Assembly: GCA_021780535.1 (NCBI GenBank)
Contig: JAJXYN010000005.1
Coordinates: 1-29,157 of the forward strand
Length of the DNA: 29,157 nucleotides
Origin: a bacterium
GTDB taxonomy: Bacteria > Patescibacteria > ABY1 > JAGPKW01
Direction: 5' to 3'
Shown piece after piece: positions 9,402-16,286 of this stretch; the first letter of the stretch is position 1, and every line of letters begins with the position of its first letter. Under the pieces are notes generated by a model that saw nothing but the letters and a program-made list of their open reading frames with translations, was not told the DNA's origin and ran no database searches. The translations under genes and the position numbers were made by a program.

Positions 9402-9896
9402 TTAAATTTTTTTAAATTTCTTTTCTTTAATTTCTTTCTTTTTAATTTCTTTAATTTCACCACCTGCTTTTTCTATTTTTTCTTTTGCAGTTTTAGAAAC
9501 CAAACCACCATCAATAATGATTTTCATAGAAATTTCTCCATTTCCTAAAATTTTGAAAGCTTTTATATTACTCTTAACCAAATTTAATTCTTTTAATACA
9601 GCTAAATTAATAACTGATCCTTCTTTAAAATTTGAAGCTAAATCAGAAACATTAAACACGGCAGCTTTGGCTGTTAAAGAAGTAAAACCTCTTAATTTAG
9701 GGGTTCTCAAGATAGATTGCCTCAATGCAAATAATTGTAACCCTTTTCCACTTCCAGTTCTAGATTTTTGTCCCTTTCTTCCTTTTCCAGAATAAGAACC
9801 ATGTCCAGAAGCATCACCTCTTCCAAGTCTGATTTTGTTTTTTACTAAAGCTTCTTTCCTTGGTGTTAAGTTGTTTAAAGATAGTATCTTTGACAT
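9402..9896 (-). CDS. rplO: 50S ribosomal protein L15
   Basis: Large-subunit protein uL15, 164 residues against about 145 in E. coli. The N-terminal region that binds 23S rRNA is typical: RLGRGDASGHGSYSGKGRKGQKSRTGSGKG, with the family's Gly/Arg/Lys pattern. The C-terminal half is the globular fold, ending in an added Lys/Glu/Ile-rich tail (KEIKEIKKKEIKEKKFKKI type). It sits between rpsE and secY, but rpmD (L30), normally between rpsE and rplO, is missing. The start at 9896 has no Shine-Dalgarno sequence. Confidence 0.97.
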   Translation of the reverse strand: MSKILSLNNLTPRKEALVKNKIRLGRGDASGHGSYSGKGRKGQKSRTGSGKGLQLFALRQSILRTPKLRGFTSLTAKAAVFNVSDLASNFKEGSVINLAVLKELNLVKSNIKAFKILGNGEISMKIIIDGGLVSKTAKEKIEKAGGEIKEIKKKEIKEKKFKKI

Positions 9897-9944
9897 TTTT
9901 ATTAAATTAATTTTCTTAGTCCTTCATAGTTTTTAGCAAAGAAG

Positions 9945-9966
9945 GAAGCCTTAGTAAAGGCACTTC
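9945..9966. other. Intercistronic hairpin where rpmD would be
   Basis: GAAGCCTT (9945-9952) pairs with AAGG..CTTC (9957-9966) around a 4-base loop with a two-base bulge. GAAGGA at 9941-9946 can instead pair with TCCTTC at 9920-9925, so two folds compete. The rpsE-rplO gap is 83 bp, too short for L30. Confidence 0.45.
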
Positions 9967-9979
9967 ATCTTAAATTATA

Positions 9980-10546
9980 TTATGCTTTTTTATGAAATTT
10001 AGCATTTTTAATTTCTTCAAATTCTTTCAATTTCTTTAATGCATTTAAAGTAGCATGAACATTAGTAATTTTATTTTTTGTAGTTCCAACCAATTTAGCA
10101 ACAACATTTTTAACTCCAGCAAGTTCCAAAACACTTCTAGTAGCACCTCCAGCAACAATGTTTGTACCCTCAGTAGCTGGTTTTAACATAACCTTAGCAG
10201 CTTTATATTTTTCAGTAACTTCACAAGGAATAGTATAAGAAGAGAAAGAAACATCTATAATATTCTTTTTAGCTTGAGCAAAAGCTTTATCAACAGCAAC
10301 AGAAACATCTCCAGATTTAGCTATACCAACACCAATTTTACCATTTCTATTACCAGCAACAACACATGCTCTAAATCTAAGTCTCTTACCACCTTCGGTA
10401 ACTCTAGTAACTCTAGTAACTTCAATCAATTTTTGGTCAAATTCTTTATCAACTTTTTCAAACTTAACATTACGAGTAAAGTTTTTAAGATCTTTTTCCT
10501 TTATTTCTTTTGTGTCTTTTATGTCTTTTAAATTTTCTTTTTCCAT
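9980..10546 (-). CDS. rpsE: 30S ribosomal protein S5
   Basis: Small-subunit protein uS5, 188 residues, involved in decoding accuracy and mRNA unwinding at the entry tunnel. A charged N-terminal extension of about 40 residues (MEKENLKDIKDTKEIKEKDLK and following) precedes the S5 domain. That domain shows VTRVTEGGKRLRFRACVVAG, NGKIGVGIAKSGDV and the C-terminal KPATEGTNIVAGGATRSVLELAGV. These match the double-stranded RNA-binding-like fold and the C-terminal alpha/beta domain. The gene follows rplR by 16 bp and so is probably cotranscribed. Confidence 0.98.
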   Translation of the reverse strand: MEKENLKDIKDTKEIKEKDLKNFTRNVKFEKVDKEFDQKLIEVTRVTRVTEGGKRLRFRACVVAGNRNGKIGVGIAKSGDVSVAVDKAFAQAKKNIIDVSFSSYTIPCEVTEKYKAAKVMLKPATEGTNIVAGGATRSVLELAGVKNVVAKLVGTTKNKITNVHATLNALKKLKEFEEIKNAKFHKKA

Positions 10547-10562
10547 ATTTTTATTTTACTTT

Positions 10563-10922
10563 TTAAAAGCTTATTCCTTTCTCTCTAAGACCTTCCGCAA
10601 CAGCCTTAACTCTACCATGATATACATATCCATTTCTATCAAATACTATAGTTGTTATACCTTTAGCCAAAGCTAGTTCTGCAAGTTTTGTTCCAACTTC
10701 ATGAGCTTGCTCAGTTTTTTTAGATCCTTTTTTAAAATCCATAGACAATGTACTCAAAGAAACTAAAGTTTTACCAGCAACATCATCAACCAATTGAACA
10801 TTTAAATTAGATAAACTCTTGAAAACTGAACATCTTGGTTTAAGAGCAGTTCCAGAAATAGTTGATCTAATTTTATTTTTTTTTCTTTGTCTATTTAATT
10901 GTTTTAAAATATTCTTATCCAT
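10563..10922 (-). CDS. rplR: 50S ribosomal protein L18
   Basis: Large-subunit protein uL18, 119 residues, close to the family length. It binds 5S rRNA together with L5 and helps build the central protuberance. Visible signatures are the basic N-terminus (NRQRKKNKIRSTISGTALKPRCSVF), LNVQLVDD, and the C-terminal FDRNGYVYHGRVKAVAEGLREKGISF, which is close to the family consensus. The 122-bp gap upstream, after rplF, contains hairpin E4. Confidence 0.98.
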   Translation of the reverse strand: MDKNILKQLNRQRKKNKIRSTISGTALKPRCSVFKSLSNLNVQLVDDVAGKTLVSLSTLSMDFKKGSKKTEQAHEVGTKLAELALAKGITTIVFDRNGYVYHGRVKAVAEGLREKGISF

Positions 10923-10999
10923 ATAATTATTTATTTTTATTTAATCTTCAATACCATTAAACTCTGTTTGCGATTCAATGACACTTGAAAAATTATTTT

Positions 11000-11028
11000 T
11001 GTACGGGCGCGATTAATCGCGCCCCTAT
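11000..11028. repeat. GC-rich hairpin element, copy E4
   Basis: A perfect 20-bp palindrome GGGCGCGATTAATCGCGCCC (11005-11024) is flanked by TGTAC and CTATC, with a C-C mismatch directly outside the stem. It lies in the rplF-rplR gap, 16 bp after the rplF stop. The layout matches E1 and E2. No T-run follows on either strand. Confidence 0.75.
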
Positions 11029-11044
11029 CAATCATTAATTATTT

Positions 11045-11602
11045 TTATTTCCCTACAGCTTTAGCAGATTTACCAGCTTTTTTAACAATAACCTCTCCAA
11101 CATATTTGATACCTTTTAATTTATAAGGATCTACTTTTCTTAATTTTCTAATTTGAGCTGCAACCTGACCAACAACTTGTTTATCTTTACCAGAAATTGT
11201 CATAAGGCCACCCTTTTCAACAACACCAACAATACCTTCTGGCATAACATATTCAACTGGGTGAGAATACCCTAAATTGAATTTAAATTTATTACCAACA
11301 GCTGATACAGAATAACCAACTCCACTTAGTTCCAATTTCTTTTCAAATCCAATAGTAACTCCTGTTACCAAATTAGCTATTATAGCTCTATATAAACCCC
11401 AAAAAGGTTTTTCTTTTGAAGATGTTGGATTAGCAACATTAACAAAAATCTTTTTTGCAGATTCATCAAAAGTAACGGTAACAAAAGGTAAAAAAGTAGA
11501 AGACAAATCACCTTTTGGACCAGAAACAGAAATCATACCTTTTTCTATTTTAACATTCACATTATCCGGAACGTTAATTGCCATTTTTCCTATTCTAGAC
11601 AT
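11045..11602 (-). CDS. rplF: 50S ribosomal protein L6
   Basis: Large-subunit protein uL6, 185 residues (E. coli 177), near the factor-binding site at the base of the L7/L12 stalk. It starts MSRIGKMAINVPDNVNVKIEKGMISVSGPKG as expected, with the two repeated L6 folds. The C-terminal signature GKDKQVVGQVAAQIRKLRKVDPYKLKGIKY is clear. The end is slightly extended and Lys/Ala-rich (VKKAGKSAKAVGK). It follows rpsH by 30 bp. There is no Shine-Dalgarno sequence. Confidence 0.98.
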   Translation of the reverse strand: MSRIGKMAINVPDNVNVKIEKGMISVSGPKGDLSSTFLPFVTVTFDESAKKIFVNVANPTSSKEKPFWGLYRAIIANLVTGVTIGFEKKLELSGVGYSVSAVGNKFKFNLGYSHPVEYVMPEGIVGVVEKGGLMTISGKDKQVVGQVAAQIRKLRKVDPYKLKGIKYVGEVIVKKAGKSAKAVGK

Positions 11603-11632
11603 AGTTTTTAAACTTAAATTTAATTATAAAGA

Positions 11633-12025
11633 TTAGTAAATTTCACAAATAGTTTCACCGCCAAGATTTTTCTTTTTAGCTTCTAAATTTGTCATAACTC
11701 CAGCAGATGTTGAAAGTATAGCTATTCCCAATCCAGACAATACAACTGGTAATTTACTTGAAGTAACATACATTTTTCTTCCTGGTTTACTAATTTTTTT
11801 TAAACCATGAATAGAAGGTTGACCATTTTCATTATACTTAAATGTAACCTTTAAAAACTTTGCAGGAACGGCACCCATTTCTTTCACTTCGTCTAAGTAT
11901 CCGTTATTTTTTATAACTTCTAATATATCAAGTTTAAACTTAGAAAAAGGTATAATAACAAATTTTTGCTTTATTTTTAAAGCATTTCTCATTCTTGTTA
12001 ACATGTCACTAATTGGATCTGTCAT
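11633..12025 (-). CDS. rpsH: 30S ribosomal protein S8
   Basis: Small-subunit protein uS8, 130 residues from the second of two adjacent ATG codons. The family begins MTDPISDMLTRMRNA, so 12025 is preferred over 12028. It binds the central domain of 16S rRNA; in E. coli it also represses the spc operon. The C-terminal signature STSAGVMTNLEAKKKNLGGE is intact. Unlike most neighbours it has a long upstream gap (about 120 bp) with two hairpins and a candidate internal promoter. Confidence 0.98.
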   Translation of the reverse strand: MTDPISDMLTRMRNALKIKQKFVIIPFSKFKLDILEVIKNNGYLDEVKEMGAVPAKFLKVTFKYNENGQPSIHGLKKISKPGRKMYVTSSKLPVVLSGLGIAILSTSAGVMTNLEAKKKNLGGETICEIY

Positions 12026-12047
12026 CATAAAATTATTTTTATCATTA

Positions 12048-12075
12048 ATTATATCAGTATTATAAATTCTTTAAA
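12048..12075 (-). promoter_or_regulatory. Internal promoter candidate upstream of rpsH
   Basis: On the minus strand TGATATAAT (12056-12048) is an extended -10 box, with TTTAAA 16 bp upstream (12075-12070). The same TGATAT-A/C-AT word is found in front of the secreted-protein gene and of the L28 gene. The -35 box overlaps the loop of the hairpin at 12060-12091. Confidence 0.4.
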
Positions 12076-12091
12076 CTAGAAGAATTTATAA
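12060..12091. other. 12-bp hairpin in the rpsN-rpsH gap
   Basis: TTATAAATTCTT (12060-12071) is the exact reverse complement of AAGAATTTATAA (12080-12091), with an 8-base loop. It overlaps the spacer of a promoter candidate. It has no T-run that would make it a clear terminator. Confidence 0.5.
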
Positions 12092-12120
12092 CTTAATAAA
12101 TTTTTATTATTTAAAATTCA

Positions 12121-12150
12121 GTAAGCATCACGCATGTGCGAGCACTCTTA
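12121..12150. other. GC-rich hairpin at the 3' end of rpsN
   Basis: GTAAG (12121-12125) can pair with CTTAC around the rpsN stop codon, with CGCA-TG-TGCG (12131-12140) as an inner stem. This small GC-rich island in AT-rich DNA recalls the E1-E4 hairpins but does not share their sequence. Confidence 0.4.
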
Positions 12151-12342
12151 CCAAGAAGATTTTTTAACCCCTGGAAGAGAATTCTTTCTAGCAAGTTCTC
12201 TAAAACAAATTCTACACATACCAAAATCTCTCATGAATCCATGTCTTCTTCCACATTTAAAACATCTTCTAACTATTCTTGTAGAAAATTTTGGCTTTGT
12301 AAGTGATCTAGTTGATTTTACTATTTGAGCTTCTGTTGCCAT
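12148..12342 (-). CDS. rpsN: 30S ribosomal protein S14, zinc type
   Basis: Small-subunit protein uS14, 64 residues, the short zinc-binding form. Four cysteines are arranged C27-x2-C30 and C43-x2-C46 within CFKCGRRHGFMRDFGMCRIC, followed by FRELARKNSLPGVKKSSW, the usual C-terminus. The zinc-free form would be about 100 residues. It lies 2 bp from rplE, so translational coupling is likely. Confidence 0.98.
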   Translation of the reverse strand: MATEAQIVKSTRSLTKPKFSTRIVRRCFKCGRRHGFMRDFGMCRICFRELARKNSLPGVKKSSW

Positions 12343-12344
12343 AT

Positions 12345-12917
12345 TTATTTAGATAATTGTTTAGTTTCTTTTATAAAAGGTACTCCCATTAATTCTAACA
12401 TCTTAACATTTACTTCTTTTGAAACAAATTTATTTGAAACCAAAGTAACCTCTAGTCCAAATAATTGGTTCAAATCAAAAGATTCAACTTCTGGGAAAAC
12501 ATTAATCTCTTTAACACCGATAGTAATATTTCCATTCTTATCCATAGATTTTACCTTAATTCCTCTGAAATCTTTCATTCTAGGTAAAACTATATTCAAA
12601 AATTTGTTTACAAAAGAATACATTCTATCACCCCTAAGAGAAACACTTATACCCACTACTTGACCTTCTCTAACTTTAAAACCAGAGATAGATTTTTTAG
12701 CTTCTCTTCTTACTGGCTTTTGACCAGTTATAGACGCTAATGCGTTTTCAATAGACTTTAAAGAATTTTCTTCTTTAGAAAATTTACCAACACCAACGTT
12801 AACACTAACATTAACTAATTTTGGCAATTGTAAAACATTTTTAATACCGAATTCTTTCTTTAAAGCAGGAATTATTTCCTTATCGTATTTAGTTTTTAAT
12901 TCATTATTTCCTTGCAT
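12345..12917 (-). CDS. rplE: 50S ribosomal protein L5
   Basis: Large-subunit protein uL5, 190 residues (E. coli 179). It binds 5S rRNA and contacts P-site tRNA from the central protuberance. Recognisable parts are YDKEIIPALKKEFGIKNVLQLPKL, GVGKFSKEENSL, ITGQKPVRREAKKSISGFKVREGQ and the C-terminal GVKEINVFPEV region. The N-terminus has a few extra polar residues. It lies between rplX and rpsN as in other bacteria, with a 2-bp gap to rpsN. Confidence 0.98.
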   Translation of the reverse strand: MQGNNELKTKYDKEIIPALKKEFGIKNVLQLPKLVNVSVNVGVGKFSKEENSLKSIENALASITGQKPVRREAKKSISGFKVREGQVVGISVSLRGDRMYSFVNKFLNIVLPRMKDFRGIKVKSMDKNGNITIGVKEINVFPEVESFDLNQLFGLEVTLVSNKFVSKEVNVKMLELMGVPFIKETKQLSK

Positions 12918-12938
12918 AGATATTTGATAAAAAGGTTA

Positions 12939-13247
12939 TTAATTTATTACTGCATTACATTTCTTACAAACTCTAACTTTGTTCTTATTTTCAACCTTAT
13001 AGCCCAATTTAGCACTTTTTTTGCAAGATGGACAAATAACTTGAACATTAGAGTAATCTACTGGAGCAAAAAATTCTATTTTTCTACCTTTATCTTGAGA
13101 ATTCTTAGATTTTAGGTTTTTAATAGTTTTATTTACACCATCAACAACAACTTTATTTTCATCAATTAAAATTTGAGTAACCTTTCCTTCTTTTCCCAAA
13201 TCTTTTCCAGTTGTAATTTTTACTAAATCATTTTTTTTAATTTTCAT
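12939..13247 (-). CDS. rplX: 50S ribosomal protein L24
   Basis: Large-subunit protein uL24, 102 residues, an assembly-initiating protein near the exit tunnel. The KOW motif is at the N-terminus (MKIKKNDLVKITTGKDLGKEGKV). The C-terminal part carries a zinc-ribbon-like set of cysteines, C72-x2-C75 and C94-x2-C97, found in many but not all bacterial L24 proteins. It lies between rplN and rplE with short gaps. Confidence 0.97.
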   Translation of the reverse strand: MKIKKNDLVKITTGKDLGKEGKVTQILIDENKVVVDGVNKTIKNLKSKNSQDKGRKIEFFAPVDYSNVQVICPSCKKSAKLGYKVENKNKVRVCKKCNAVIN

Positions 13248-13266
13248 AAAAATAATTATTACTTAA

Positions 13267-13638
13267 TTAAACAACCTCTGAGGCAAGTGAGGCTATTTTT
13301 GCGAATCCTTTATCTTTAACTTCTCTTGCAACTGGGCCAAAAACACGAGATCCTTTTGGTTCGTTGCTTTTCTTATCTATAATAACAGCTGCATTATCAC
13401 CAAATCTAACATAACTTCCATCAATTCTTCTTTTTTCTTTTCTAGTTCTAACAATAACAGCATATACTATATCTGACTTTTTTACTTGACATCTAGGACG
13501 AGCGTCTTTAACAACACATGTTATAATATCACCAATCGTAGCATATCTTTTCTGATAACCGCCATTAACACGAATACACATAACAGTTTTAGCGCCAGTG
13601 TTGTCCGCTACGGTTAAATATGATCTATGTTGAATCAT
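13267..13638 (-). CDS. rplN: 50S ribosomal protein L14
   Basis: Large-subunit protein uL14, 123 residues, the usual length. It forms an intersubunit bridge and is the docking site of the silencing factor RsfS. The N-terminus MIQHRSYLTVADNTGAKTVMCIRV and the C-terminus GSRVFGPVAREVKDKGFAKIASLASEVV are close to consensus. It follows rpsQ after 36 bp. No oddities are seen. Confidence 0.98.
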   Translation of the reverse strand: MIQHRSYLTVADNTGAKTVMCIRVNGGYQKRYATIGDIITCVVKDARPRCQVKKSDIVYAVIVRTRKEKRRIDGSYVRFGDNAAVIIDKKSNEPKGSRVFGPVAREVKDKGFAKIASLASEVV

Positions 13639-13674
13639 TTTTATAAAAATTAATACTTAATCTCGTTTCTAAAA

Positions 13675-13968
13675 TTATTTTTTAGAAATTACGACATATC
13701 TCTTTTCTTTAGATAGAGGTCTTGTTTGTTTTATAACAACTATATCACCAATTTTATATTGGTTTTCTTCATCATGACATTTAAATTTCGTAGAAACTTT
13801 ATATCTTTTTTTGTATTTTGGATGCATTTTAAGTCTTGTAACGCTGACAACAACAGTTTTGTCCATTTTGTCACTAACAACAACGCCTTCCAACTTTCTT
13901 TCTACTTTATTTGTTTCTTTTTTAACATCTGTAGTTTTAACATCAGATGTCTTTTCTACTGTTTTCAT
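13675..13968 (-). CDS. rpsQ: 30S ribosomal protein S17
   Basis: Small-subunit protein uS17, 97 residues. A polar, Lys/Thr-rich N-terminal extension of about 23 residues (MKTVEKTSDVKTTDVKKETNK) precedes the OB-fold. The fold shows LEGVVVSDKMDKTVVVSVTRLKMHPKYKKR and the end KIGDIVVIKQTRPLSKEKRYVV, both typical. It binds 16S rRNA early in 30S assembly. It follows rpmC by 16 bp. Confidence 0.97.
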   Translation of the reverse strand: MKTVEKTSDVKTTDVKKETNKVERKLEGVVVSDKMDKTVVVSVTRLKMHPKYKKRYKVSTKFKCHDEENQYKIGDIVVIKQTRPLSKEKRYVVISKK

Positions 13969-13984
13969 AGTTTAAAAAGTTTAT

Positions 13985-14200
13985 TTAGTTACTTTTTAGG
14001 GTAATTTTTCTGCTACTTAATTCTGTTTTTAAAATAGCTAATTGTTTTTTTATTTTAGATATTTCAGAATTATTTTTTGATTGGTTCAATGAAACAGAAA
14101 ATTTAGTTTCAACTAATTTTTGATTCAATTCAGATAATTTATTCTTTAAATCATCTATTGAAGCATCTTTTATTGTTTTTTTGAATTCTTTTGATTTCAT
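13985..14200 (-). CDS. rpmC: 50S ribosomal protein L29
   Basis: Large-subunit protein uL29, 71 residues, a two-helix coiled hairpin near the peptide exit tunnel that contacts SRP and trigger factor. Its sequence is diverged, but the pattern SIDDLKNKLSELNQKLVETKF followed by SEISKIKKQLAILKTELSSRK is that of L29, and its place between rplP and rpsQ is diagnostic. It starts 6 bp after the rplP stop. Confidence 0.95.
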   Translation of the reverse strand: MKSKEFKKTIKDASIDDLKNKLSELNQKLVETKFSVSLNQSKNNSEISKIKKQLAILKTELSSRKITLKSN

Positions 14201-14206
14201 ATTTTA

Positions 14207-14638
14207 TCACATTATTTCTTTTTTGGCAAATTTAGTTTCGACCGGTAATTTGTATTTTGCTCTTAAAAAGGCTCTCTTTGCAACATCTTCTGCAACACCA
14301 TCAACTTCAAAAAGCATCATACCTGTTTTTATAACTGCAACATAATGATCTAAAGCACCTTTACCAGAACCCATAACAGATTCATTACCATGGTTTGTAA
14401 CAGGTTTATCTGGAAAAACTCTAATAAAAATTCTTGCTCCCTTTGTTTTTGCAATAACCTTAGAAATAGCAACTCTGGCAGATTCTATTTGTCTTGCTGT
14501 TATCCAACAATTACTCATAGATCTTAAACCAAAACTTCCATAGCTAACATCAATTCTTGATGTGGCTATTCCAAGTCCTTTTCTTCTACCTTTTTGTTGC
14601 TTTCTATGTTTTATTTTTCTTGGTGAAAGTAATGACAT
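14207..14638 (-). CDS. rplP: 50S ribosomal protein L16
   Basis: Large-subunit protein uL16, 143 residues, at the A-site side of the central protuberance. Typical segments are SPRKIKHRKQQKGRRKG, WITARQIESARVAISK and IRVFPDKPVT, with an end like the E. coli KLPIKT region. The Arg hydroxylated in E. coli (R81, in VRMGKGKG) appears replaced by Val here (SVMGSGKG), by manual alignment. The stop is TGA followed immediately by an in-frame TAA, a tandem stop. It lies between rpsC and rpmC. Confidence 0.98.
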   Translation of the reverse strand: MSLLSPRKIKHRKQQKGRRKGLGIATSRIDVSYGSFGLRSMSNCWITARQIESARVAISKVIAKTKGARIFIRVFPDKPVTNHGNESVMGSGKGALDHYVAVIKTGMMLFEVDGVAEDVAKRAFLRAKYKLPVETKFAKKEIM

Positions 14639-14657
14639 ACTCTATTAATTAGATTTT

Positions 14658-15458
14658 TTAATTACTTTTTTCTACTTTTTTTGTAGAAGCTGCTACTTTA
14701 GTAGGGACAGCTTTTTTTGTTGTAGAAAATTCTTTTCTTTCTGTAAATTTAGCTCTTGGGACAAAAGATTTTTTTTCTTCTTTTGGAGCATTATTTTCTT
14801 CCATTTTTTCATTAGATTTGTTTCCAAAAACAAGTCCTTTATATACCCAAACCTTAATACCAATACTTCCGTATATAGTCTCAGCTCTATCATTAACATA
14901 ATCAATATCAGCTCTCATTGTATGAAGAGGAATACTTCCCCATGCCAATGTTTCACGTCTAGCTATTTCAACTCCATTTAATCTTCCAGCCATAGATACC
15001 TTAACTCCCTTAGCTCCAGCTTGTTTAGCTTTATCAATAAGTTTTTTCATAGCTTTTTTAAAAGGAATTCTCCTCTCAACTTCAAGTCTAGCTTGTTCAG
15101 CAAGCACAGCAGCTGACAAATCTGGTGATTTTATTTCCTTAATTACAACTTCAATATTTAATTTTTTATCATTAAATATTTTAGCAATACCAGTTTTAAT
15201 TTCATCAACTCCAAGGCCATTTTTACCTATAACTATACCAGGCTTAGCGGTATTAATAACAACCATAACCTTTTTACCATCTCTTTCTATTTCTACTCTA
15301 TCAATAAAATGCTTATTAAGTTTTTTTGAAACAAGTTCTCTAACTTTTACATCTTGAGTGATAAAAGAAACATATTGATCTTTATCAGCAAACCATCTAG
15401 AGTTCCAAGTTTTTATAATTCCTAATCTAAATAAATTAGGTGTTGTTTTGTGTCCCAT
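14658..15458 (-). CDS. rpsC: 30S ribosomal protein S3
   Basis: Small-subunit protein uS3, 266 residues (E. coli 233), at the mRNA entry site, where it helps unwind mRNA. It starts MGHKTTPNLFRLGIIKTWNSRWFADKDQY. It has the KH domain with GKNGLGVDEIK and the C-terminal S3 domain (KGVKVSMAGRLNGVEIARRE, WGSIPLHTMRADIDY, IKVWVYKG). The last 50 or so residues are a low-complexity Lys/Thr/Ser/Ala tail not seen in E. coli. The start overlaps the rplV end region closely (2-bp gap). Confidence 0.98.
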   Translation of the reverse strand: MGHKTTPNLFRLGIIKTWNSRWFADKDQYVSFITQDVKVRELVSKKLNKHFIDRVEIERDGKKVMVVINTAKPGIVIGKNGLGVDEIKTGIAKIFNDKKLNIEVVIKEIKSPDLSAAVLAEQARLEVERRIPFKKAMKKLIDKAKQAGAKGVKVSMAGRLNGVEIARRETLAWGSIPLHTMRADIDYVNDRAETIYGSIGIKVWVYKGLVFGNKSNEKMEENNAPKEEKKSFVPRAKFTERKEFSTTKKAVPTKVAASTKKVEKSN

Positions 15459-15460
15459 AT

Positions 15461-15976
15461 TTATTTATTATCAATTACTTTATTAGTTTCTTTTTCCGCT
15501 GGAACTTCAGTGGAAGCAGGTTCTTTTACTTCGACTTTTTTTTCTTTTGTTTTTGTAGTTTTCTTAGCTATAGACTTTGTTTTTACTTCAGCTTTTGCTT
15601 CTGTTTTTTGTTTTTCGCTTTTTACTTTTTTTATTTCTATTTCATTTCCATCACTCAAAACAATTTCCACTCTACTTATTCTTTTTAATATAGGGAATGC
15701 CATACCTCTTGCTCTTGGCATTATTCTTTTTAACATTCCATCACTATCAACCCTAATTTCAGATAAAATTAAATCTTCTTTTTTTAATTTAAAATTATTT
15801 TCAGCATTAGCAATTGCTGATTTAACTAATTTTAACAAAGGTTTTGCAGATTTTTTGTTAATAAATAAAAGAGTATTTACAGCTTGTTCAGCTTTCATTC
15901 CTCTAATTTTATCAGCAACTAATCTTGTTTTTTTAGGTGATGATTGAAATTTTCTTAAAACAGCATTTACTTTCAT
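15461..15976 (-). CDS. rplV: 50S ribosomal protein L22 with Lys-rich tail
   Basis: Large-subunit protein uL22, 171 residues against 110 in E. coli. The core is normal: KVNAVLRKFQSSPKKTRLVADKIRG, then the tunnel-lining hairpin region with MPRARGMAFPILKRISRVEIVL. From about residue 115 there is a long tail of alternating Lys, Glu, Thr and Val, which is likely disordered. L22 tails of this type occur in several lineages. The gene lies between rpsS and rpsC. Confidence 0.98.
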   Translation of the reverse strand: MKVNAVLRKFQSSPKKTRLVADKIRGMKAEQAVNTLLFINKKSAKPLLKLVKSAIANAENNFKLKKEDLILSEIRVDSDGMLKRIMPRARGMAFPILKRISRVEIVLSDGNEIEIKKVKSEKQKTEAKAEVKTKSIAKKTTKTKEKKVEVKEPASTEVPAEKETNKVIDNK

Positions 15977-15988
15977 ACTTTATTTAGC

Positions 15989-16276
15989 TTATTTTTTAGC
16001 AGTTGCTTGAGCTTTAGCCATTTTACCACCATGCCCAAGAAATTTTCTTGTAGGAGAAAATTCTCCCAATTTGTGACCAATCATGTTTTCTTGAATCAAT
16101 ACAGAAACATGAGTTTTACCATTATGAACAGCGAAGATAAATCCTATCATTTCAGGAGTTATAGTACACGCTCTAGACCATGTCTTAATAGGTGTCTTAT
16201 CTCCAGGATTCTTGCCTTCTATTTTTTTAAGGATCCTTTGATCAACGTAAGGTCCTTTTTTTAAAGATCTACTCAT
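15989..16276 (-). CDS. rpsS: 30S ribosomal protein S19
   Basis: Small-subunit protein uS19, 95 residues, in the head of the 30S subunit near A-site tRNA. The sequence MSRSLKKGPYVDQRILKKIEG, then IKTWSRACTITPEMIGFIFAVHNGKTHVSVLI and HKLGEFSPTRKFLGHGGKMAK, is close to consensus throughout. It lies between rplB (10-bp gap) and rplV (12-bp gap). Confidence 0.98.
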   Translation of the reverse strand: MSRSLKKGPYVDQRILKKIEGKNPGDKTPIKTWSRACTITPEMIGFIFAVHNGKTHVSVLIQENMIGHKLGEFSPTRKFLGHGGKMAKAQATAKK

Positions 16277-16286
16277 AGTTTTTAGA

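Noticed and set aside
9897..9979. Remnant of rpmD
   Set aside because: The 83 bp cannot hold L30, and no L30-like peptide is readable in any frame.
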